A DNA stretch of 64,000 nt from Acidimicrobiaceae bacterium (lineage in GTDB: Bacteria > Actinomycetota > Acidimicrobiia > Acidimicrobiales > Ilumatobacteraceae), in the NCBI GenBank assembly GCA_020637295.1, contig JACJWF010000010.1, forward strand, positions 75,861 through 139,860. The letters are read 5' to 3'. Below the pieces are notes generated by a model that was not told where the DNA came from, searched no databases, and saw only the letters and a list, made by a program, of their open reading frames with translations. The position numbers were made by a program, and so were the translations under genes. This document shows, one piece after another, positions 7,900 through 15,175 of this stretch (within the stretch, counting starts at the first letter, position 1; the number at the start of each line of letters is the position of its first letter).

Positions 7900-8832
7900 A
7901 TGATGACGGTCGGTCGCACAAGGTCTGCCGCTGCCGTGGTGCTCTGCCTGGCGGTGACGACGTCGTCATGCAGTCCCAGCGGACCTCGCCCGTACGAGCC
8001 GGGTGAGATCAGCAGCATCGAACTCGAGTCGTGGACGTCCGCCGAGATCCTCATCGACGGGGACACGTTCAGCGATGCCGAAATGAGCTGCATCGATCGC
8101 GTCGGCGCAGGCCTTGACCCCGACGTTCTGCGTTCGGGGTTGGCGAGTTCCTTCGCCGACTCGCCTCCCGAGGTGCAGCGCTTCATGACCAGCTACTTCG
8201 ACGGCTGTCTCACTGACGAGCACATGCAGCGGTGGTTCTACACCGACATGGTGAAGCAACGCGACCTGGGGCTGTCCGAGGGCGAGGCCGCGTGCTTGTC
8301 GTCCAGCGTGGTCGACCTGGTTCGTGAACACGGCTTCGCGGCCGTCTTCGTCGATCGATCTGACTCGATCGCGGCGGATCTCACCGCGCGGCGGCGTGCG
8401 TGTGGAATCGGCCCAGCGAAGGTTCACCTCGGGTCGGATGCCTTTCACGACTCCGGCGGGTGCAACCAGGCGTCGTTCTGGGCGGTCGACGAAACGGGAA
8501 CCCTGGCCCTCTGGCTGTCCATCTCGATCGGCGACCGACGCGACTTCCAGGAGACGATCGAGCTCCCGGTGCCCTCGCCGTCCCTCATCGAGCTCACCCG
8601 TGGCGTCAATCTGCGCCAGGGGCTGTGCGGCGATGCCGTGGACGAGTCCTACGAGGAGCACTCGTCCACCCACCCGGTGTCCGGCACGCTCGTGCTGCAC
8701 ATCGGCCCGACGCCCGCCGAGGGCTGCGGGACCAGCGGCGAGCTCGAACTCCGAGATGTCACCTTCGACGACGGCACCGTGATCGACGACTACACCATCA
8801 GCACCGACGCGATCGGGTGCTTCGCCGGCTGA
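7900..8832 (+). CDS. Exported probable lipoprotein, unknown function
   Basis: 310 aa. The N-terminus has arginines, a hydrophobic run (AAAVVLCLAVTTS) and a cysteine in TSSC, a weak lipobox, so a lipid-anchored or secreted protein is likely. The mature part is acidic with scattered paired cysteines (for example CIDRVGAGL, CLSSSVVDL, CGIGPAKV, CGDAVDES), suggesting disulphides outside the cell. Two short stretches in the first half (SDAEMSCIDRVGAGL and SEGEAACLSSSVVDLV) resemble one another, hinting at an internal duplication. No family recognised. It is followed by 112 bp without a gene. Confidence 0.7.
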   Translation: MMTVGRTRSAAAVVLCLAVTTSSCSPSGPRPYEPGEISSIELESWTSAEILIDGDTFSDAEMSCIDRVGAGLDPDVLRSGLASSFADSPPEVQRFMTSYFDGCLTDEHMQRWFYTDMVKQRDLGLSEGEAACLSSSVVDLVREHGFAAVFVDRSDSIAADLTARRRACGIGPAKVHLGSDAFHDSGGCNQASFWAVDETGTLALWLSISIGDRRDFQETIELPVPSPSLIELTRGVNLRQGLCGDAVDESYEEHSSTHPVSGTLVLHIGPTPAEGCGTSGELELRDVTFDDGTVIDDYTISTDAIGCFAG

Positions 8833-8944
8833 CCGAAGACGCCCAGCGCCACAACGGGGGCTGTAGCAGATGGTCCCGCTGGGGTTGCTCGTCAACACTG
8901 CGGCGCATCGGCCCGCCGGCGCGCCTCACGCGGGCGCGCTGAGG

Positions 8945-10207
8945 TCAGGCGGCGGGGCCGATTTCGGTGCCGTCGGGGCGGTAGGTGTGCCAGACACCGT
9001 TGGGGCCGCGGCGGAGCCGGTAGCCGCGGTTCTTCGTCCGGTCATGCCGTGGGCATAAGGGCCCGCCGTTGGTGGTGGCGGTGGGGCCGCCGTGTTGCCA
9101 GTCCACCGTGTGGTCGGCGTTGCACACGTTCGATGAGGTGTCACATCCGACCCAGGTACATCGCGGCGAATGCAACATGACCGCATCCCTGGCCGCACCG
9201 GTGAACAACCTTCGTCGTCGTCCGTAGTCGATGACGTTGCCGGCTCCGTCGACCACGACGCGGCGGACCCAGCCGCCGATCGCGGCACGCAACGCGTGTT
9301 GTGGGTCGACGAGGGTGCCGGTGGACGTCTCACTGCGCCGGTGTTCCATCGGGACCTGCCCGAACAGCCGGTCCTCGGTCTGGGGCAGGAGGTTCCAGTC
9401 GCGGGTGAGGACGTCTTCGAACGTGGTGACGTCCATGATCAGGTTGAGGACCGGTTCGGGTGTCTTGCTGTCGGCGGGGGCGCCGGCGGCGGTGCGGAAG
9501 ATCTTCAACAACGCGTCCCACCGTCGCTGCCCCGCCGTGCGCGGCAGGTCGGACGTGGCCTCAGTGGCGATGTCGAGGTCGTCGAGGAACTCGGCCTGGG
9601 TGAACTGGTCCCAGATCTCCTTCAGTTCGGCACTGTCGAGGCTGCCGCCGTTGCCGGACAGGTGGCCGATGCCGTCACGGATGGTGATCCCCGCCTGGCG
9701 TGTTTCGTGGGCGAGTTCGGCGTCGTGGTGGGCGCCGTCGAAGTCGGCGAGCATCTCCCACCGCCTGACACACCGCCGGAAGTCCGCGTACTCCAGATCG
9801 TGGGCCTGGCGGGTCAACAACTCGATGTGATCCTGCAGCTGGTCACCACAGCGCGGGTTCGCCCGAGCCCTGGCCAGGTCGTGGGCTTGGGCGACACCGA
9901 TCGTGCCGTTCCCCAGCAGGTCCACCACATCGGGCAGGTCGACCATGAGCCGGCCGGTGCGGACCAGGTGGGAGATCTCGGCTTCGGACATGCGGGCTTC
10001 GGCACGCAGCACGGCCCGCACCGACGAGTGACCATCCTCTTCGAACAGCCCCGCCTCCGAGATCGCCTGGACCGTCACGGCGAGCTCGGCCTCCACACGC
10101 CGCCGTAGGGCTTCCAACTCGCGGACCCGCGCTACCTGGCCCACATAGGCCATCGACCCGACCTCTGCGGCCACACAGGCCCCGGAGAAGCGGTTGGTCA
10201 GGTCCAT
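8945..10207 (-). CDS. DUF222 / HNH endonuclease domain protein (13E12-type)
   Basis: 420 aa. The first 300 residues are the alpha-helical DUF222 region; the C-terminus is an HNH nuclease finger with CTWVGCD, ADHTVDWQHGG (catalytic DH), NGGPLCPRHDRTKN. These genes are multi-copy in actinobacteria (REP13E12 family in mycobacteria) and behave as semi-mobile. A GTG at 10213 is also in frame; the ATG at 10207 is preferred. A LexA-type SOS box sits just upstream, so expression on DNA damage is likely. Confidence 0.88.
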   Translation of the reverse strand: MDLTNRFSGACVAAEVGSMAYVGQVARVRELEALRRRVEAELAVTVQAISEAGLFEEDGHSSVRAVLRAEARMSEAEISHLVRTGRLMVDLPDVVDLLGNGTIGVAQAHDLARARANPRCGDQLQDHIELLTRQAHDLEYADFRRCVRRWEMLADFDGAHHDAELAHETRQAGITIRDGIGHLSGNGGSLDSAELKEIWDQFTQAEFLDDLDIATEATSDLPRTAGQRRWDALLKIFRTAAGAPADSKTPEPVLNLIMDVTTFEDVLTRDWNLLPQTEDRLFGQVPMEHRRSETSTGTLVDPQHALRAAIGGWVRRVVVDGAGNVIDYGRRRRLFTGAARDAVMLHSPRCTWVGCDTSSNVCNADHTVDWQHGGPTATTNGGPLCPRHDRTKNRGYRLRRGPNGVWHTYRPDGTEIGPAA

Positions 10208-10219
10208 ACCCACACACTA

Positions 10220-10235
10220 CCGAACGTATGTTCGA
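10220..10235. promoter_or_regulatory. SOS (LexA) box upstream of DUF222-HNH gene
   Basis: CGAAC-GTAT-GTTCG (10221-10234) is a perfect match to the actinobacterial LexA core CGAAC-N4-GTTCG, 13 bp upstream of the ATG. Mycobacterial 13E12 genes are known LexA targets. The surrounding 10214-10334 gap shows nothing else. Confidence 0.78.
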
Positions 10236-10334
10236 TAATCAACCCGAAACCAAGAAATCTCCGCAGAAATCTTGGCCACTACCAGGCGCGACGTCCATCG
10301 GGCGCCGATGCGACCGTTGGGTCGATGCGGTCGG

Positions 10335-10592
10335 TCAGTGTTTCCGGCGCGGTGCGAGTCGAGCGGCTCCCGCCGCGAGCGCGAGACCTGCGGCGACGAA
10401 CAGCACGATGCGACCGGAGTGGTTGGCCAGCGGACCGACGTTCACCAGAAGGGTCCACCCGAGGAACACCGCCAGGCCCAGAGCAGTCGCCCGGACCTTC
10501 CAGCCAGCGGAGCTCGCTCGATCGAACACGACCCGCACGCTAGTGACATCGCGCTCGCTGCCGAGCGGACGGGTGGTGACGGCGGGCGTCAT
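10335..10592 (-). CDS. Small two-span membrane protein
   Basis: 85 aa with two hydrophobic segments, residues about 36-53 (TALGLAVFLGWTLLVNVG) and 62-80 (IVLFVAAGLALAAGAARL), and a basic C-terminus (RRKH). No family recognised. It starts 9 bp after the stop of the larger membrane protein gene upstream and shares its direction, so the two are probably one operon. The start is taken as the ATG at 10592; an internal start nearer the first helix is possible. Confidence 0.6.
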   Translation of the reverse strand: MTPAVTTRPLGSERDVTSVRVVFDRASSAGWKVRATALGLAVFLGWTLLVNVGPLANHSGRIVLFVAAGLALAAGAARLAPRRKH

Positions 10593-10601
10593 GCCAACAC
10601 G

Positions 10602-11357
10602 TCAGCCTGCGGGAGCGGGAGCCGGGGCACCATCCCGCACGACCGCGGGCACCGGGCGGCGGGCGGTGGTGGACGTCACGAGGAAGCCGGCGAACAAGAC
10701 GGCGATGCCGACCAGCAGCGTGACCGCGAACGCACGGTCCTTGCCCAGCCGGCCGGCGAGGGTGCCGCTGGCACTGAGGATCAGCGTGCCGGCGGCGATC
10801 AGCACATTGCCGACGGCCAGCCGGCGCGGCGCCGTCACCGTGCGGGCCGCGCCGAGCGACGGCACCCGGCCGCGCCAGACACGCCAGGCGCTCCACACCG
10901 CCCCGCCGATGATGACCACCGCGGCGACCCCCGACCCGACGGCGGCCAGCACCCGGGGGGTGACACCGAAGACGTCCTTGCCGGTGGGCATCTCGCCCCG
11001 CCCGATGGCAACTCGGGTCGGCGCAGTGAGGATGACCCCCACGCTGAACCCGCTGAGCAGCACCAGCCAGGCGCGCACGCGGTGGCCGACCTCCGGCCCG
11101 GCCAGCAGGTAGACCGTGCCGAGCGCCAGCCACGGCACGTTCAGCACCGCGCCCGCCAGGTAGAAGACGCGGAACGCGCCCAGCCCCCAGCCGACGGACT
11201 CCGCCCACCACAGCGCCGCCGACCCGAGGGCGAAGAGCGCGAGCGACACGGTCCACGCCAGCTCGTGGGGGCGTCGCCGCCGCAGCCAGCGGTCCAGGGT
11301 GCTCAGGCAGAACGCCAGCGCCACCAACGTGGCAGCGGCAGCAAGGGCGGCGTTCAT
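10602..11357 (-). CDS. Multi-span integral membrane protein
   Basis: 251 aa with about seven hydrophobic helices (for example AAATLVALAFCL, AWTVSLALFALGSAAL, ALGTVYLLAG, AWLVLLSGFSVGVILTA, VAAVVIIGGAVWSAW, VGNVLIAAGTLILSASG, TLLVGIAVLFAGFLV). A short Arg-rich loop (DRWLRRRRPHELAW) lies after helix one. The inner ATG at 11357 is preferred to 11390 because it begins directly at the first helix. No recognised family. Its promoter must lie in the ~130 bp shared with the divergent rex gene, so Rex could touch both. Confidence 0.68.
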   Translation of the reverse strand: MNAALAAAATLVALAFCLSTLDRWLRRRRPHELAWTVSLALFALGSAALWWAESVGWGLGAFRVFYLAGAVLNVPWLALGTVYLLAGPEVGHRVRAWLVLLSGFSVGVILTAPTRVAIGRGEMPTGKDVFGVTPRVLAAVGSGVAAVVIIGGAVWSAWRVWRGRVPSLGAARTVTAPRRLAVGNVLIAAGTLILSASGTLAGRLGKDRAFAVTLLVGIAVLFAGFLVTSTTARRPVPAVVRDGAPAPAPAG

Positions 11358-11451
11358 CGACGGGCAGGCTACGGCAGCCCGCGGGCGCACGTCACCGCGT
11401 CACCACGGACCCCTGCGACGGCTCTCACACCCGGCTCTTACCGCACGGGCT

Positions 11452-11469
11452 TTGTGAACGTGTGCACGA
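11452..11469. promoter_or_regulatory. Rex operator (ROP)
   Basis: The sequence at 11452-11469, TTGTGAACG followed by TGTGCACGA, matches the actinobacterial Rex consensus TTGTGAACGCGTTCACAA at 15 of 18 positions by my count. It abuts an upstream in-frame ATG (11470) and lies 22-39 bp before the ATG at 11491, which argues for autoregulation and for the downstream start. Confidence 0.7.
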
Positions 11470-11490
11470 ATGCCTAACGTTGATGCCGTC

Positions 11491-12189
11491 ATGCCCCCCG
11501 AACGCAACCGTCGCCGCATCCCCGATGCCACCGTGTCCCGGCTGCCGGTGTACCTGCGGATCCTCGGCGAGCAGGCGGACGAGGGCGTGGACAGCATCTC
11601 CAGCGAGCGCCTGGCCGAACTGGCCGGCGTGAACGCGGCCAAGGTGCGCAAGGACCTCAGCTACCTCGGCAGCTATGGCACCCGCGGCGTCGGCTACGAG
11701 GTGGGCTACCTCGTGTATCAGATCCGCCGCGAACTCGGCCTCACCCACGACTGGCCCGTGGTCATCGTCGGCGCCGGCAACCTCGGCCAGGCCCTCGCCG
11801 GCTACGGCGGGTTCGGTGAGCGTGGCTTCCCCGTCGCCGGTGTGGTGGACGTGGACCCCGCCAAGGTCGGCACGGTGCTCGGCGGTGTGCGCGTCCGGCA
11901 CATCGACGAACTGCCCCAGATCGTGCAGACCAAGCGGGTCAACATCGGCGTCGTCGCCACCCCGCCCCATGCCGCGCAGGATGCTGCGGAGCGGCTGGTC
12001 GCCGCCGGTGTCACCAGCATCCTCAACTTCGCCCCGGTGGTGCTGGCGGTGCCCCGGGCCATCGAGGTGCGCAAGGTGGACCTGGCGGTGGAGTTGCAGA
12101 TCCTCAGCTACCACGAGCAGCGCAAGGCCAGCCTGCACGCCGTCCCCGGTGCTGGCGCCGGTGCCGTCTCCCGCCCGGCGAGCGCGTAG
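11491..12189 (+). CDS. rex: Redox-sensing transcriptional repressor Rex
   Basis: 232 aa. N-terminal winged helix (PDATVSRLPVYLRIL; AELAGVNAAKVRKDLSYLG; SYGTRGVGYEV) followed by an NAD(H)-binding Rossmann fold (VVIVGAGNLGQALAGYGGF) and the C-terminal dimer helix (VELQILSYHEQRKASL). Rex leaves DNA when the NADH/NAD+ ratio rises. The start at 11491 is preferred over 11470 because the latter would put the operator against the start codon. It is the first gene of rex-hemA-hemC-hemD, the same order as in Streptomyces, tying heme synthesis to redox state. Confidence 0.93.
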   Translation: MPPERNRRRIPDATVSRLPVYLRILGEQADEGVDSISSERLAELAGVNAAKVRKDLSYLGSYGTRGVGYEVGYLVYQIRRELGLTHDWPVVIVGAGNLGQALAGYGGFGERGFPVAGVVDVDPAKVGTVLGGVRVRHIDELPQIVQTKRVNIGVVATPPHAAQDAAERLVAAGVTSILNFAPVVLAVPRAIEVRKVDLAVELQILSYHEQRKASLHAVPGAGAGAVSRPASA

Positions 12190-12201
12190 GGTGGTCGCCG
12201 C

Positions 12202-13461
12202 ATGAGCATCGTGGTCATCGGTGTCAACCACCGCACGGGCCCCATCGCCCTGCTGGAGCGCGTGTCGCTCGCCGGCGAGGCGCTGTGCAAGGCCGTCACA
12301 GGCCTCGTCAGCCGCGCCAACATCCGCGAGGCCGCCATCCTCTCCACGTGCAACCGCACCGAGGTCTATGCCGTGGCGGAGCGCTTCCACGGCGCCTACG
12401 CCGACATCCGCGACTTCTTCTGCGAGCTCGGCGGTCTGCAGCCCGACGAACTGCACCCTCACCTCTACAGCCAGCACGACGACGCCGCCGTCGCCCACCT
12501 GTTCGAGGTGGCCGCCGGGCTGGACAGCGATGTGCTCGGCGAGAGCGAGATCCTCGGCCAGGTCCGTGGTGCATGGGAGACCGCCCAGGCCGAAGGTGGC
12601 GCCAAGGCCACGCTCAACCTGCTGTTCCGCCACGCCGTAGAAACCGGCAAGCGGGCCCGCACCGAGACCTCCATCGGCCGCCACACCGCCTCGGTGTCGC
12701 ACGCGGCAGTGGAGATGGCCAACGAGCGGCTCGGCTCCATCGCCGGGAGGCGGGTCCTCGTGGTCGGCGCCGGCGAGATGGGTGAAGGCGTGGCCGTCGC
12801 CCTCGTGGGCGCCGGTGCCACGGACATCGTCGTCACCAACCGCACCGAGGCCCGGGCGATGCAACTGGCCCAGCGGGTGGGCGGCACGATCGTGCCGTTC
12901 AGCGATCTCGGCGACGCGCTCTCCACCGCCGACGTGCTGCTGACCTGCACTGGTGCCGGCTCCATCGTCATCGACCACGACCTCGTCGCCGCCGCCCGGC
13001 GCAACACCACCAACCCGCTCCTGGTGGTGGACATCGCCGTGCCCCGCGACGTGGCCGCCGATGTCGTGGAGGCTGGCAACGTCACCCTCCTCAACCTCGA
13101 TGACCTGCGCGACTGGGCCGCCCGCGGCCTGGCCCTCCGGGCGGCGGAGGCGGAGCGGGTGCGGGCCATCGTGGCCGAGGAGGTCGAGCGCTTCGGGCAG
13201 GAGTCCACCGCCCGCCAGGCGGCGCCGCTGGTGGCCCAACTGCACGAGAAGGGCGAGGCCGTCCGCCAGGCGGAGCTGGAGCGCTTCGCCAACCGGCTGG
13301 CCTCGCTGGAGCCCGGCCAGCGTGACGCCGTCGAGGCCGTCACCCGCGGCATCGTCGCCAAGCTCCTGCACCAGATGTCGGTGCGCCTGAAGGAAGACGC
13401 CGGCAGCCCGCAGGGCGAGCGCAACTCGGCCGCCGTCCGCGACCTGTTCGACCTCGGCTGA
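12202..13461 (+). CDS. hemA: Glutamyl-tRNA reductase
   Basis: 419 aa. Reduces glutamyl-tRNA to glutamate-1-semialdehyde, the first committed step of C5 heme synthesis. The catalytic cysteine lies in ILSTCNRTEVYAV, the substrate region contains ESEILGQVRGAWETA, the NADPH Rossmann loop is VLVVGAGEMGEG, and the C-terminal dimerisation helices follow (LHQMSVRLKE). Starts 12 bp after rex and precedes hemC by 23 bp; clearly an operon member. Confidence 0.96.
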   Translation: MSIVVIGVNHRTGPIALLERVSLAGEALCKAVTGLVSRANIREAAILSTCNRTEVYAVAERFHGAYADIRDFFCELGGLQPDELHPHLYSQHDDAAVAHLFEVAAGLDSDVLGESEILGQVRGAWETAQAEGGAKATLNLLFRHAVETGKRARTETSIGRHTASVSHAAVEMANERLGSIAGRRVLVVGAGEMGEGVAVALVGAGATDIVVTNRTEARAMQLAQRVGGTIVPFSDLGDALSTADVLLTCTGAGSIVIDHDLVAAARRNTTNPLLVVDIAVPRDVAADVVEAGNVTLLNLDDLRDWAARGLALRAAEAERVRAIVAEEVERFGQESTARQAAPLVAQLHEKGEAVRQAELERFANRLASLEPGQRDAVEAVTRGIVAKLLHQMSVRLKEDAGSPQGERNSAAVRDLFDLG

Positions 13462-13484
13462 CGCCGGCGGGCCCACCCGACGCC

Positions 13485-14387
13485 ATGCTCCTCCGCCTCG
13501 CCACCCGCGGCAGCGCCCAGGCCACCGCGCAGAGCACCGCCGTCGCCGACGCCCTCCGCGCCGCCCACCCCGGCCTGGACGTGCAGCTCGTGTTCGTGGA
13601 GACCCTCGGCGATCAGCGCGCCGACGTGCCGCTGCACACGATGGGTGGCCAGGGCGTGTTCGTGAAGGAGGTCCAGCGGGCTGTGCTGGACGGCCACGCC
13701 GACCTCGCCGTGCACAGCGCCAAGGATCTCCCCAGCATCACCGCCGACGGCCTGCACCTGGCGGCGTTCTGTGCCCGCCGCGACCCGCGTGATGCGCTGG
13801 TCGGCAGCACGCTCGCCGACCTCCCGCCGGGTGCCACCGTGGCCACCGGCTCCGTGCGCCGCCGGGCCCTCCTGGCTGCGGAACGGCCGGACCTGCAGTT
13901 CGTGGAGCTGCGCGGCAACATCCAGACCCGCCTGTCCAAGCTGCCGGAGGGTGGCGCCCTGGTCATGGCAGTGGCCGCCCTCCAGATCCTCGGCCTCACC
14001 GACCGCATCGCCGAGGCGTTGGAGGTGGACCGCATGGTGCCCGCCCCCGGCCAGGGGTGCGTCGCCATCGAGTGCCGCGCCGGCGACGCGGCCACCGCCG
14101 CGCTGCTGGCCGCCGTCGACCACGCACCCACCCGCGAGGCGGTCACGGCAGAGCGAGCCTTCCTGGCCGAGCTCGGCACCGGGTGCTCCCTGCCGGTGGC
14201 GGTGCACGCGGAGCGGGTGGACGGCGACCTCCTGCTGCACGGCTTCCTGGCCGACCCGGCCACGGGGCGCACGGCGCGCGCCGTCGCCTCCCTCGCTATC
14301 GACCCTGCCGAACGCCTGAGCGAGGCTGCCACCGTCGCCCGCGACCTGCAGGCCGCCCTCGCCGCCGGCGGCGCCGCGGAGGCCTGA
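13485..14387 (+). CDS. hemC: Porphobilinogen deaminase (hydroxymethylbilane synthase)
   Basis: 300 aa. Polymerises four porphobilinogens into hydroxymethylbilane. Visible are LRLATRGSAQATAQ at the start, the phosphate/substrate-binding DLAVHSAKDLPS, RRRALLAAERPDL, VPAPGQGCVAIECR, and the cofactor-attachment cysteine in LGTGCSLPVAVHAE. Length and motifs are normal. Lies between hemA and hemD, only 3 bp before the latter. Confidence 0.96.
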   Translation: MLLRLATRGSAQATAQSTAVADALRAAHPGLDVQLVFVETLGDQRADVPLHTMGGQGVFVKEVQRAVLDGHADLAVHSAKDLPSITADGLHLAAFCARRDPRDALVGSTLADLPPGATVATGSVRRRALLAAERPDLQFVELRGNIQTRLSKLPEGGALVMAVAALQILGLTDRIAEALEVDRMVPAPGQGCVAIECRAGDAATAALLAAVDHAPTREAVTAERAFLAELGTGCSLPVAVHAERVDGDLLLHGFLADPATGRTARAVASLAIDPAERLSEAATVARDLQAALAAGGAAEA

Positions 14388-14390
14388 ACG

Positions 14391-15128
14391 GTGGGCGCGC
14401 TGGACGGCCGCCGGGTGGTGGTCACCCGCGCCGCCGACCAGGCCGACCACCTGGCCGGCCTGCTGCGCGCCCGTGGCGCCGAGCCGGTGGTGGTGCCGCT
14501 CATCGAGATCCAACCGGTGGCGGGCGGTGTGGCAGCGCTCACCGCGCACCTGGCGGCCGGCCTGGACGGTATCGACTGGGTGGCGGTCACCTCACCGAAC
14601 GGAGCCGGCGCCCTGCTGGCTGCGGCCGGAGCGGCGCCGTCCGTGCCGGCGCGGATCGCCGCCGTCGGGGACGCCACCGCGCAGGTGCTCCGCGACGCCG
14701 GCCTGCAGGTGGACCTCGTGCCCGCGGTGCAGCGGGCCGACGGCCTGGTGGCGGAGTTCCCCGCCGGCCCGGGCCGGGTGCTGGTCGTCCAGGCCGTGGA
14801 CGCCGAGCCGGCGCTGGCCGATGGCCTGGTGGCGAAGGGGTGGCACGTCATCCCGGTGGCCCCGTACCGCAGCGTGCCGGCGCGTCCCCCGGCCGCGCTC
14901 CAACTGGCCGCCCTGGCCGCCGATGCCGTGCTGTTCGCCAGCGGTTCGGCGGCCACGGCCTGGGTGGCCGTGTTCGGCACCACCACGCCGCCCCTGGTGG
15001 TGGCCATCGGCCCCCGCACTGCGGCTGCCGCCGCCACCGCCGGCCTCAAGATCGACCTCGTCGCGGCCGATCATTCAATGCCGGGTTTGGTGGCGGCATT
15101 GGAGTCGCACCTCTCCACCCTGGAGTAG
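14391..15128 (+). CDS. hemD: Uroporphyrinogen-III synthase
   Basis: 245 aa with a GTG start 3 bp after the hemC stop. Closes and inverts ring D of hydroxymethylbilane. HemD is poorly conserved; the call rests on the typical opening LDGRRVVVTRAADQADHLAG, WVAVTSPNGAGAL, LFASGSAATAWV, VVAIGPRTAAAA and the two-domain length, plus the gene order. It stands alone here, not fused to a SAM uroporphyrinogen methyltransferase. Confidence 0.92.
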   Translation: MGALDGRRVVVTRAADQADHLAGLLRARGAEPVVVPLIEIQPVAGGVAALTAHLAAGLDGIDWVAVTSPNGAGALLAAAGAAPSVPARIAAVGDATAQVLRDAGLQVDLVPAVQRADGLVAEFPAGPGRVLVVQAVDAEPALADGLVAKGWHVIPVAPYRSVPARPPAALQLAALAADAVLFASGSAATAWVAVFGTTTPPLVVAIGPRTAAAAATAGLKIDLVAADHSMPGLVAALESHLSTLE

Positions 15129-15175
15129 GATCCGCACCGCTCGCCCATCCCGGTGGAGCGTCGACAGCACACAGC

